The position numbers were made by a program, and so were the translations under genes. DNA of 55,581 nt, from assembly GCF_052118845.1 (NCBI RefSeq), contig NZ_JBQKGJ010000026.1:1-55581 (forward strand), written 5' to 3'. A model generated the notes under the pieces. That model did not search any database and had not been told where the DNA came from. It saw nothing but the letters and a program-made list of their open reading frames with translations. Positions 32,652 through 40,560 of the stretch are shown piece by piece. Source of the DNA: Bilifractor sp002394235 (GTDB lineage: Bacteria > Bacillota > Clostridia > Lachnospirales > Lachnospiraceae). How positions within the stretch are numbered: position 1 is the stretch's first letter; each line of letters begins with the position of its first letter.

Positions 32652-33791
32652 TTATTCCTCCCCCTTTACATTCTTTGCGACAAGCTCAATGCTTTCGCTG
32701 TTGGCGTCACCGACAACGGCGTTCGGGCCGATCTTGACATTGTTTGCTACGAGGGCACGTGTGACAACGGCACCTTCTTCCACGACGGCACTGGGCATCA
32801 GAACCGTATCTGTGACCTTCGCGCCGGGCTTCACGACAGAACCGGTGAAGAGAACAGAACGCGTCACAGAACCGTCAATCTTGCAGCCCTGTGTGATGAA
32901 GGCGGTTTTGATCTGCGCGTTCGGTCCGATATACTGCGGGAGTGCGGAGGCATCCTCTGTGTAGATCTTCCATGCGGGATCCTCAAGGTTCAGACCGCTT
33001 TTGTCATCCAGCAGATCCATATTCGCCTCCCAGAGAGAGTCGATGGTTCCGACATCCTTCCAGTAGCCCTTGAACTGGTACGCCCACAGGGACTTGCCGT
33101 CATTGAGAAGCGTCGGAATGATGTCCTTTCCGAAGTCATGGCTGGAATCCGGATTCTTCATGTCCGCGACCAGAAGCTTGCGGAGAAGTTTCCAGTTAAA
33201 AATGTAGATGCCCATCGATGCAAGATTGCTCTTGGGCTCCGCCGGCTTCTCTTCGAACTCCATAATTTTGCCGTTTTCATCGGTATTCATGATACCGAAA
33301 CGGCTGGCCTCCTTCATCGGTACGCCGATGACCGCAATGGTGGCGTCAGCGTTGTGCTCCTTGTGGAAGGCAAGCATGTTGTCGTAGTTCATCTTGTAGA
33401 TGTGGTCGCCGGAGAGAATCAGAAGATATTCCGGATCATAGGAATCGATAAAATCGATGTTCTGGGAGATGGCGTCTGCTGTTCCGCGGTAGACATCGAG
33501 ATCCGCATCGGCCTTCTCACGAGGCGGCAGTACGAAGACACCGCTTCCGTTGGAATCGAGACCCCAGCGGCGACCCTGTGCTACATAGCTGTTCAGAAGC
33601 ACCGACTCGTACTGTGTCAGAACACCGACAACATTGATGCCGCTGTTGGCACAGTTACTCAGAGGGAAATCAATGATGCGGTATTTTCCGCCATAAGAAA
33701 CGGCAGGTTTGGCAACCTTGTTCGTCAGATCTTTCAGACGGCTTCCGCGTCCGCCGGCCAGGATCATGGCCAGCATATTATTTTGACTCAT
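32652..33791 (-). CDS. glgC: GlgC, catalytic glucose-1-phosphate adenylyltransferase
   Basis: A 379-residue enzyme making ADP-glucose for glycogen. MLAMILAGGRGSRLKDLTNKVAKPAV is the nucleotide-binding loop, followed by YRIIDFPLSNCANSGI, ILSGDHIYKMNYD with the catalytic aspartate, and EEKPAEPKS with the glucose-phosphate lysine. The C-terminal beta-helix contains GCKIDGSVTRSVLFTGSVV. The frame is open to 33851, but the family N-terminus fits ATG 33791. Synthase and branching genes are not in the window. Confidence 0.94.
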   Translation of the reverse strand: MSQNNMLAMILAGGRGSRLKDLTNKVAKPAVSYGGKYRIIDFPLSNCANSGINVVGVLTQYESVLLNSYVAQGRRWGLDSNGSGVFVLPPREKADADLDVYRGTADAISQNIDFIDSYDPEYLLILSGDHIYKMNYDNMLAFHKEHNADATIAVIGVPMKEASRFGIMNTDENGKIMEFEEKPAEPKSNLASMGIYIFNWKLLRKLLVADMKNPDSSHDFGKDIIPTLLNDGKSLWAYQFKGYWKDVGTIDSLWEANMDLLDDKSGLNLEDPAWKIYTEDASALPQYIGPNAQIKTAFITQGCKIDGSVTRSVLFTGSVVKPGAKVTDTVLMPSAVVEEGAVVTRALVANNVKIGPNAVVGDANSESIELVAKNVKGEE

Positions 33792-33885
33792 AAAATGAAC
33801 CCCGCTTTCTTTGGAAATTTCGTGAACATCCATCTTATATGCAGTGTACATCTGTGTTGGTAAGTCAGAGGGATGTTTTGATATA

Positions 33886-33914
33886 ATTATACAATATTTA
33901 CAGTGCGGGGTAAA
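33886..33914 (-). promoter_or_regulatory. Promoter of glgC-glgD
   Basis: On the minus strand TTTACC (33909-33914), 17-bp spacer, perfect TATAAT (33886-33891). Confidence 0.68.
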
Positions 33915-34205
33915 TGTTTTTGATACAAAATATTGATATACAAGTGCGTGAAAACTGCGTTAATTATGTATAACGCATAATGGACAACGATATTTGAGTG
34001 GGAAACAGAGCATTAGTTACAATTTTCAAGGGGCGTATTTGATGGGGCGTGGGCACAATTCACAAATATTCGTGCTTATACATGGGCGTTAACAACAATA
34101 TTTTATTAACAGCAAGCTCTTCAGGGTTTTTATCTGAAAAAACAGACGCGGGCAGAGGAAAGCCGGATCAACTGCATTCAGGTGATGGTAAACATGGGGT
34201 GATTT

Positions 34206-34214
34206 TGGTATAAT
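34206..34214 (+). promoter_or_regulatory. Extended -10 promoter of the glycosidase gene
   Basis: TGGTATAAT fits TGnTATAAT. It yields a leader of about 190 nt containing copy C and a 19-bp repeat. The interval 33915-34205 is AT-rich and shows no gene. Confidence 0.65.
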
Positions 34215-34223
34215 ATACCGGCG

Positions 34224-34316
34224 CGTAAGCGACACGGAGGTGCGAATACCTGTTAGCGGCACGAAAGCTGCGAAGTGACGCGGGGATTTATACAGTGTGT
34301 GGCACGACTTATCGTA
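34224..34316 (+). repeat. Leader element, copy C
   Basis: GCGCGTAAGCGACACGGAGG and the stretch GCGAAGTGACGCGGGGATT match copy A (28398-28460). The 28-bp tail TATACAGTGTGTGGCACGAC (34289-34316 in full) matches copies A, D and E. It is transcribed in the glycosidase leader. Confidence 0.7.
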
Positions 34317-34317
34317 T

Positions 34318-34374
34318 ACGGTTTTTCTTTATTTATACGGTTTTACTTTATTTATGCGGGTTTACTTTATTTTA
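34318..34374. repeat. 19-bp tandem repeat, three copies, before the glycosidase
   Basis: Units ACGGTTTTTCTTTATTTAT, ACGGTTTTACTTTATTTAT and GCGGGTTTACTTTATTTTA. They follow directly on the tail of copy C. Confidence 0.9.
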
Positions 34375-34408
34375 GAAGAGATATTTAATAAGGGAGAAGA
34401 AGGGCAAA

Positions 34409-36349
34409 ATGAAGCAGTTATATACGCCATGGGGGATGGCGCTGAACAGGGATCATGTGCTGGAGGAGTATCCCAGGGAGCTTCTGAGGCGGAAGAGTTA
34501 TATGAACCTGAACGGGTACTGGGATTATGCGATCACGAAGGGGGAGGAGAAGGTTGAGAAGTTTGTGAGCCGGATTCTGGTCCCTTTTTCGCCGGAGAGC
34601 GTGCTTTCCGGCGTGTCCCGTCAGCTGATGCCGGATGAAACACTTTGGTATCACAGATATCTTCCGGAGCTTTCAGGACGGGATCCACGGCACAGGATCA
34701 TTCTGCATTTCGGAGCGGTGGATCAGTGCTGCGAGGTGATGATAAACGGAAAGAGCGTCGCAAAGCATGTGGGCGGATACCTGCCGTTCTGGATGGATAT
34801 CACAGACTATCTGAAGCCGGTCCTGCCGGAAAATGATCAGAAAGCCGGCTGCTTTTCGGAAGATCCGGAAACTGCAGGGGATGGGTTTTGGGGAAAGAAG
34901 AGAGGAGCGACTCAAGATGGCGGTGTATTTCACACAGAGAGCGACAGAGATCTGTACAGCAGCGGCGGCACCGAGGGAGACGGAGCGGATGAGCTGATTG
35001 TAAAGGTCTGGGATTTCAGTGATACCTCTTTTCACGCCCGCGGGAAGCAGAGACTGAGACGCGGGGGAATGTACTATACGGCGGTCAGCGGCATATGGCA
35101 GACGGTATGGATGGAGGAAATTCCTGATCAGCACATTGACAACATTGAAACCGTTCCGGATATCGAACACGGATATGTGAGCATTCTGGTGGAATCGGAC
35201 AGCGACCTTCCGGTGCGGGTGAGAATCCGGCGGCCGATCATCGCGCAGGATGAGACCTGTGAGATTGAAGAGGATACGCTTCTTCAGGGAGTGATCGTCG
35301 CGGGCATGTCCAATCACTGGATGAATGTGAGAATCCCGAAGATGAATCTGTGGAGCTGTGAGGAACCCTGGCTGTATTTCTTTGACGTGACGATGGGTGA
35401 GGATCTGGTTTCCAGTTATTTCGCAATGCGGAAAATTTCAATGGAGAGGGATGAAAGAGGAATCCCGAGGATTTATCTGAACAACCGGGAAATTTTTCTG
35501 CGAGGCGTTCTGGATCAGGGGTACTGGCCTGACGGTATCTATACGGCTCCGTCAGACCGGGCCATGATCTTTGACCTGACAGAGATGCGAAGGTTCGGGT
35601 TTAACTGTGTCAGGAAGCATGCGAAGATCGAGCCGGACCGGTGGTATTATCACTGTGATCGTCTCGGCCTTCTGGTCTGGCAGGACATCGTCAGTGGCGG
35701 AGAGAAATACAAGGACTGGTTCGTGACGGAAGCCGGAACGCTGCTTTCGTGGATGAATGTGCGCGTCAGTGATCAGAAGGAAAAGCTGCTCTCGCGGGAA
35801 AACGAAGCGGGCAGGCAGGAATTCCGGAGAGAGATTGTTATGACCGCCGAGATCCTGAAGGAGCATCCGTGTATATTTGCCTGGACCATCTTCAATGAGG
35901 GATGGGGGCAGTTTGAGACAAAGGAGTGCACCGACCTCCTCAGGAGGACGGATCCGCATCATCTGATTGACTCCGCGAGCGGATGGTTTGACCAGGGGTG
36001 CGGAGATTTCCGAAGCGTGCACTATTACTACCTTACGTTTCATGTGAAGCCGGAGGCAGACAGAGCGTTTGTCCTGTCTGAATTTGGAGGACTTCCCTTC
36101 CGGATCCCGGATCACAGTGCGGGCGAGGGGGCCTACGGTTACGGAACCAGATATCAGGACCGGGAGGAGTACGGGAGAGCCTTCCACGCTCTGATTGACC
36201 GGATGGAGGTCTGCCGCGAGGAAGGACTCTGCGCATATGTTTATACACAGTGGACTGATGTTGAAGATGAGGTAAATGGAATCTATACCTGGGACCGGAA
36301 GATCCGAAAGGCGGATACCCTGCTGGAGGCCGGGTACAGAGAGATCTGA
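34409..36349 (+). CDS. Glycoside hydrolase family 2 enzyme (beta-galactosidase/glucuronidase-like)
   Basis: A 646-residue cytoplasmic glycosidase with no signal peptide. The jelly-roll sugar-binding domain includes MNLNGYWDYAI and AVDQCCEVMINGKSVAKHVGGYLPF. An Ig-like domain follows, then a TIM barrel. The acid/base is E497 in IFNEGWGQFE and the likely nucleophile E558 in VLSEFGGLPF. LRGVLDQGYWPDGIYTAP is typical of the shorter GH2 subgroup active on plant or host beta-glycosides. A charged insertion (about residues 140-190, Gly/Asp/Glu-rich) interrupts the first domain. Substrate unknown. Confidence 0.9.
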   Translation: MKQLYTPWGMALNRDHVLEEYPRELLRRKSYMNLNGYWDYAITKGEEKVEKFVSRILVPFSPESVLSGVSRQLMPDETLWYHRYLPELSGRDPRHRIILHFGAVDQCCEVMINGKSVAKHVGGYLPFWMDITDYLKPVLPENDQKAGCFSEDPETAGDGFWGKKRGATQDGGVFHTESDRDLYSSGGTEGDGADELIVKVWDFSDTSFHARGKQRLRRGGMYYTAVSGIWQTVWMEEIPDQHIDNIETVPDIEHGYVSILVESDSDLPVRVRIRRPIIAQDETCEIEEDTLLQGVIVAGMSNHWMNVRIPKMNLWSCEEPWLYFFDVTMGEDLVSSYFAMRKISMERDERGIPRIYLNNREIFLRGVLDQGYWPDGIYTAPSDRAMIFDLTEMRRFGFNCVRKHAKIEPDRWYYHCDRLGLLVWQDIVSGGEKYKDWFVTEAGTLLSWMNVRVSDQKEKLLSRENEAGRQEFRREIVMTAEILKEHPCIFAWTIFNEGWGQFETKECTDLLRRTDPHHLIDSASGWFDQGCGDFRSVHYYYLTFHVKPEADRAFVLSEFGGLPFRIPDHSAGEGAYGYGTRYQDREEYGRAFHALIDRMEVCREEGLCAYVYTQWTDVEDEVNGIYTWDRKIRKADTLLEAGYREI

Positions 36350-36431
36350 AGATAATGGTTTAATTGCGTTGAATCCGGGCGATGATTGTGACGTTTTTAC
36401 CGGAATAAGAAAAAGAAAGAAGGTATGAAAG

Positions 36432-36665
36432 ATGGCAATGAATCCGATGATGTTGATGAAACTGAGAGAGAGGCTGCAGCTGTTTCAGAGCCAGCATCCG
36501 AAGTTCCAGCTGTTCCTGAGCGCGGTGGGACAGCAGGCAATTGAGACGGGCACGATCATTGAGGTGAAGGTGACCCGTCCCGATGGGAAGGAAATGGTGA
36601 CAAATCTTCGGCTGACAGAGGACGACGTGGAGAGCATCCGGATGGTTTCTGAAATGCAGAAGTGA
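36432..36665 (+). CDS. Small conserved-looking protein of unknown function
   Basis: 77 residues. An N-terminal amphipathic helix (MNPMMLMKLRERLQLFQSQHPKFQLFLSAV) is followed by a short beta-rich part with VKVTRPDGKEMVTNLRLTEDDVESI. Codon use and the GAAAGAAGG ribosome site support a real gene. I recognise no family. It lies 82 bp after the glycosidase on the same strand. Confidence 0.72.
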   Translation: MAMNPMMLMKLRERLQLFQSQHPKFQLFLSAVGQQAIETGTIIEVKVTRPDGKEMVTNLRLTEDDVESIRMVSEMQK

Positions 36666-36714
36666 TGTTAATTACAGCCGGACAGATCATTGTGCGGAGA
36701 ACATCCGGATGCCA

Positions 36715-36756
36715 TTTTCAGACAGGTGATGGCACTGTGAAATTCCTGTCTGAAAA
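36715..36756. other. 12-bp hairpin between convergent genes
   Basis: TTTTCAGACAGG (36715-36726) and CCTGTCTGAAAA (36745-36756), 18-nt loop. There is no T-run on either side, so termination is uncertain. Confidence 0.6.
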
Positions 36757-36789
36757 GCTCCGAATGAACGGAAAGAAGAGAGACAGGGT

Positions 36790-37569
36790 TCAGTCGTTCT
36801 CGATTTCGATATCTCCGTTGTCCGTCTGCGCGCTCATTTTCTGAGAGCCGCTGCCGACGCTGATAGAACCTGCATCGTAGTCGCTGTCACCGATCGAGGT
36901 TTCACCGGAATCGGTGTATGCGGATATGGTATAATTCCGTATATTGTCGGCCAGATTGACCTCGATGTCGCCATTCCCCGTCTCCAGAGTAGAGGTGGCG
37001 AAAGTGATTCCTTCCATATTAATATCGCCGTTTGAGGAAGACGCGGCAAGGCTTTTCCCGTTGCAGCGGTCGAGCTCCAGATCCCCGTTGCTGCTGTTGA
37101 GGGTCAGGGAATCGACGTTCAGTGTGCGTCCGGTGTCTATGGTGATGTCGCCGTTCCCGGAGGAGAGAGAGACCTCCTTAAATTTGGAAAGATCCTTTGG
37201 AACGGTGAGAACCAGAGAGGCATCTGACGAACGCGAATCCTTTGATTCCGGTTCTGTTGCGGTCAGAACACCGTTTTTTACAGAAAGAGACGGGCATTCC
37301 TCTTTCACCCCGCGGTAGACCATGGAATATCCGCTTCCGCTCTGAAGCTCGATGTCCGCTTTACTGAGGTTAAGATCAATGCTGTCAAAGGCGTCGAGAT
37401 TTCTGCGAATGGTGGTCTGGTTCGGTGGAACGTAGGTGAAGTAGAAGCTGTCCCCGGTCATCGTGAGAGACAGGTGGCCCGGACTTACATGCTTCCAGGT
37501 TCCGAAGCAGATGGCAGCCACCGTTGCGGCGGAAATCAGTGCAAGATAGATGCTGCGCTTTTTTTTCAT
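36790..37569 (-). CDS. DUF4097-type beta-strand repeat protein, membrane-anchored
   Basis: 259 residues. An N-terminal membrane anchor (RSIYLALISAATVAAICFGTW) leads to an extracytoplasmic domain. It has beta-strand repeats built on NGD: SGNGDITID, SSNGDLELD, SSNGDINME, TGNGDIEVN and TDNGDIEIE. Proteins of this type accompany PadR and HAAS-domain genes in many Firmicutes; the molecular function is not known. It overlaps the preceding HAAS gene by four bases, so translation is probably coupled. Confidence 0.85.
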   Translation of the reverse strand: MKKKRSIYLALISAATVAAICFGTWKHVSPGHLSLTMTGDSFYFTYVPPNQTTIRRNLDAFDSIDLNLSKADIELQSGSGYSMVYRGVKEECPSLSVKNGVLTATEPESKDSRSSDASLVLTVPKDLSKFKEVSLSSGNGDITIDTGRTLNVDSLTLNSSNGDLELDRCNGKSLAASSSNGDINMEGITFATSTLETGNGDIEVNLADNIRNYTISAYTDSGETSIGDSDYDAGSISVGSGSQKMSAQTDNGDIEIEND

Positions 37570-38567
37570 TCGTGTGATTCTCCTTTCGTTCCGAAAATTG
37601 ATTCCAGCAGATTGCGGATGACGGCAGCGATGGGCCAGATGATCCAGCTGATGGCCCAGGTGAAGGTCAGGAAGCTGATGATCAGATACAGGCAGGTGAT
37701 GGTCGGCCAGTAGACAGACATGATCGCCCGCACGGCTGGATTTCTGAATTCGATTCTTCCGCTTTTGGCGGAGGAATATCCGGAAGCGGTGAAGGTGCCG
37801 CTCAGATCGAGAAGCCGGCTGCAGCTTCTGACTCTTGAACTGCTGACGGTGAGCAGAAGGACGGCAAGAGCAACCATGAACAGCAGAATGATGACGCCGA
37901 AGGCGGAAGCAATGGCTCTTTTGTCCAGAAGAGCCAGGAAGACAAGCGGGATGTAGCAGGTGCAGAACAGCAGCACGGCGATGGTCCGCTGAAGAATAAT
38001 GCTGTCGTGGGTGCTGCGCCGGAGGTCGTTAACCATTCCGGCTGTTGCGTAGTCAATGGTGCAGGGCTCGTTTTTCAGAAAGCTCCATCTGCCCATGCGA
38101 AGGCTGCTGTACACATGGAGTGTAACACAGGCGGCAATCGCACCGAGCAGGAAGAAGATTCCGGCGGCCATGAGAGCGAGGGAACCCGTTCCCGCTGAGG
38201 CTGTCAGAATGATACCGCAGGGGCTGATAATGGCAAAAAAGGTTGCAAGTCCATGCAGCAGGGCGTAATGGGAGCTGTCGTCGAGATACCGTTCCGCGTC
38301 TTCAGCGGATACCTGGTGTGCCTTCTGCATCGCCTGATTCTGTTCATTCAGAATCTGGCTGATTCCCAACGCGTCTGCCAGCTCTTCGAGATTGCCGAAC
38401 TCTGAAATAACCTGGGCGACGGCTTCATTATCTGATTTCCCATCATTGATCAGTTCCGTATATTTGTCCTCCATCATCTGGCCGAGCTCGCACTTGGCAC
38501 GGATGACTTCGGGAGTGTTCGGAAGATTTGCAAACATCGATTCGAGATAGTTGCGAATAGTATTCAT
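37566..38567 (-). CDS. HAAS (DUF1700)-type membrane protein
   Basis: 333 residues. The N-terminal 70 residues form a helical HAAS-like domain (RNYLESMFANLPNTPEVIRAKCELGQMMEDKYTELINDGKSDNEAVAQVISEFGNLEEL). Six or so membrane segments follow, in three hairpins. HAAS domains are thought to bind the C-terminus of partner PadR regulators or sense at the membrane. It starts within the last codons of padR and ends within the start of the DUF4097 gene. Confidence 0.85.
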   Translation of the reverse strand: MNTIRNYLESMFANLPNTPEVIRAKCELGQMMEDKYTELINDGKSDNEAVAQVISEFGNLEELADALGISQILNEQNQAMQKAHQVSAEDAERYLDDSSHYALLHGLATFFAIISPCGIILTASAGTGSLALMAAGIFFLLGAIAACVTLHVYSSLRMGRWSFLKNEPCTIDYATAGMVNDLRRSTHDSIILQRTIAVLLFCTCYIPLVFLALLDKRAIASAFGVIILLFMVALAVLLLTVSSSRVRSCSRLLDLSGTFTASGYSSAKSGRIEFRNPAVRAIMSVYWPTITCLYLIISFLTFTWAISWIIWPIAAVIRNLLESIFGTKGESHE

Positions 38568-38899
38568 GATTCATTCTCCCTTATAAAATGTTCGATCACA
38601 TTCTTGGTAAGCTTCCATTCGTCACACTTTTCCCTGTAATATTTCCGGCCGGCTTCCGTGATCCGGTAGTAGGTCCGGCGTTTTCCGTTGTCCGCGAAAC
38701 CCGGATAGGATTCGATATAGTTGTTCTTCTCCATGCGGGTAAAGGCGGAATACAGGGTGGTTTCCTTGATAATGTAGGCATCTGCGGTTATCGTGCGGAT
38801 TTTTCTGGAGATTTCGTAGCCGTAGGATGGCTCGTCCAGAAGCAGACACAGGATGATCGTGTCGTTGTAGCCGCGGATGACATCGCTGCTGATTCCCAT
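38564..38899 (-). CDS. PadR-family transcriptional repressor
   Basis: A 111-residue regulator. Its winged helix reads GYNDTIILCLLLDEPSYGYEISRKI, TLYSAFTRMEKNNYIESYPG and GKRRTYYRITEAGRKYY, followed by a C-terminal dimer helix. AGGGAGG precedes the ATG at 38899; a start at 38935 is less likely. It leads padR-HAAS-DUF4097 and very probably represses the operon through the inverted repeat in its own promoter. Confidence 0.9.
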   Translation of the reverse strand: MGISSDVIRGYNDTIILCLLLDEPSYGYEISRKIRTITADAYIIKETTLYSAFTRMEKNNYIESYPGFADNGKRRTYYRITEAGRKYYREKCDEWKLTKNVIEHFIRENES

Positions 38900-38978
38900 C
38901 GGCACCTCCCTTCTGTCAGGAAAAATATCATGCATCCCGGGGATTGTTCGGAGTGTGAAGATACATTGTCTGACGTAT

Positions 38979-39036
38979 TACGACTGTCGTAGTATCTTTA
39001 CAAGGTAAATGTACTACGACAGACGAAGTATGTCAA
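38979..39036 (-). promoter_or_regulatory. Promoter and inverted-repeat operator of the padR operon
   Basis: On the minus strand TTGACA (39031-39036), 17-bp spacer, TACATT (39008-39013). Perfect 11-bp arms CTGTCGTAGTA (38984-38994) and TACTACGACAG (39012-39022) flank a 17-bp gap. One arm fills the promoter spacer and the other lies after the transcript start. The second arm is also part of the palindrome TACGAC-T-GTCGTA (38979-38991). Confidence 0.82.
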
Positions 39037-39147
39037 GATGAAAGATAAAACCAGAGAATCTTTTGCTCGCGGCATATCCGGAAGTCTTGTCCTGCCGGTT
39101 TTTGCGCGGCGGTTTTTGTGCGGATCAGAAGGGACGTGAAGAGGCGG

Positions 39148-39197
39148 AATGCGGATTCGACAAAGAAAAGGAAATGCGGATTCGGCAATGAAAAGGA
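39148..39197. repeat. 25-bp tandem repeat upstream of the MprF-like gene
   Basis: AATGCGGATTCGACAAAGAA plus AAGGA is repeated once with two changes, and its right end abuts the -35 box at 39199. Confidence 0.88.
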
Positions 39198-39198
39198 A

Positions 39199-39226
39199 TT
39201 GACAGTCAGCATAAGCATGCTATTCT
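39199..39226 (+). promoter_or_regulatory. Sigma-A promoter of the MprF-like gene
   Basis: TTGACA (39199-39204), 16-bp spacer, TATTCT (39221-39226). An 8-bp leader hairpin, TCCCACAA (39239-39246) with TTGTGGGA (39265-39272), follows at the expected 5' end. Confidence 0.75.
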
Positions 39227-39338
39227 GTATGTCGGATATCCCACAATCGAACAACAGACTTGCGTTGTGGGAATAAACCGGGGACTGCGGGCAGAAATTC
39301 TGACCGGGATCGCAGGCAGAGAGAAGAGGATGATAAGT

Positions 39339-40508
39339 ATGTACGGAATAGACACACGAAGGAACAGATATAAGACAGCTTCAGCGGCATCTGCATCGAC
39401 GGAGGAATGGAATCGGGCATTGTCCTATCTCAGGAGATATGCGGAGAATTCCCTGGCGTATCTTTCTCTGGAGCCGGACAAGGAGTGGTTTTTCTCCGAG
39501 GAGCCGGAGGGAATGATCAGCTTTGCCAGATCAGGGAACACGATTGTCGTTTGCGGTGATCCGGTCTGCGCAGATGAGGATTTCCCCGAAATGCTCCGGG
39601 TGCTCCGTTCTTTTGCGGTGGCGGAGAGAAAGCATCTGGTGTTTCTCATGACGGAGGAAACACATGTTGCGGAATATCAGGCGGAGGGCTTCGGCTGCTT
39701 TAAGAGCGGAGAGGAGGCAGTCTTTGATGTGCAGTCCTGGTCCATGCGGGGCGGGAAATGCGCCAAGGCAAGATCCTCCTGGCATACGGCGGTGAATTAC
39801 GGGCTCAGCGTGCAGGAGTACAGGCCGCAGGAGAAGCGGGATGCGGAGATTGAGCGGCAGTTCCATGAGATCACCGATGCCTGGCTTGAGGAAAAACATA
39901 CGGCGAGGCTTCAGTTCGCGGTCGGGAGTCTGATGCTGGATCACCCCTGTGACAAGAGATACTTTTACGCTTCCGATGCGGAAGGCACAATCCAGGGGAT
40001 CAACGTGCTGAATCCATATCTCGGCGGAAAGGGATGGATTGTGGATATCATGCGGAGGCGGGAGGGATGCCCGCACGGTGTGATGGAGCTGCTCTTTCAT
40101 GATATCATGGAGATCCTGAAGGCGGAGGGTGTGTCACAGGCAAGCCTCGGGGTCGCCCCTTTTTTCAACACGAATGACGGAGATCATCCGCGGCTGATCG
40201 AGAGGGCAGAGCATTATATCTATGAAAATATGAATTATATCTACGGCTTCAAACCTCTGCATGCCGCAAAGGATAAGTTTAATCCGCAGTGGAAGAATAT
40301 TTACGTCGTCTGCTATCCGAAGCATATGTCTTTCTGGATGGAAGAGGCGGCCTTTGCCGTTCTGGATTCTCAGGGATTCAGCGACTATGTGCACGCGTTC
40401 CTGGAGATGCGGAAGGTGCAGCACGAGGAGAAGGTGGATCGCAAGAAGGAACAGCGCAGGGAGAAGGTGGACCGCAAGAAGGAACAGCACGAGGAGAAGG
40501 CAGAGTGA
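39339..40508 (+). CDS. Soluble MprF-like catalytic domain (DUF2156, aminoacyl-phosphatidylglycerol synthase type)
   Basis: A 389-residue protein with the tandem GNAT-fold synthase domain of MprF but without the N-terminal flippase membrane segments. Recognisable parts are SLAYLSLEPDKEWFFSEEPEGMISFARSGNTIVVCGDPV near the start, FHEITDAWLEEKHTARLQFAVG in the middle and ASLGVAPF followed by FKPLHAAKDKFNPQWKNIYVV near the end. Full MprF moves lysine or alanine from tRNA to phosphatidylglycerol; the soluble form may modify another lipid or act on a different acceptor. The last 27 residues are an EKVDRKKEQ repeat. AAGAGG is 9 bases before ATG 39339. Confidence 0.82.
   Translation: MYGIDTRRNRYKTASAASASTEEWNRALSYLRRYAENSLAYLSLEPDKEWFFSEEPEGMISFARSGNTIVVCGDPVCADEDFPEMLRVLRSFAVAERKHLVFLMTEETHVAEYQAEGFGCFKSGEEAVFDVQSWSMRGGKCAKARSSWHTAVNYGLSVQEYRPQEKRDAEIERQFHEITDAWLEEKHTARLQFAVGSLMLDHPCDKRYFYASDAEGTIQGINVLNPYLGGKGWIVDIMRRREGCPHGVMELLFHDIMEILKAEGVSQASLGVAPFFNTNDGDHPRLIERAEHYIYENMNYIYGFKPLHAAKDKFNPQWKNIYVVCYPKHMSFWMEEAAFAVLDSQGFSDYVHAFLEMRKVQHEEKVDRKKEQRREKVDRKKEQHEEKAE
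40428..40505. repeat. 33-bp tandem repeat coding the C-terminal tail of the MprF-like protein
   Basis: Two full units (40428-40460, 40461-40493) encode EKVDRKKEQRR and EKVDRKKEQHE, with a partial third. Degenerate AGGAG-rich sequence continues to 40550 and supplies the next gene's ribosome site (AAGGAGGAG 40542-40550). Confidence 0.92.
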
Positions 40509-40560
40509 AAGAAGAAGCAGCGTGGAAAGAAAGTGGAGCACAAGGAGGAGCATCACAGGG

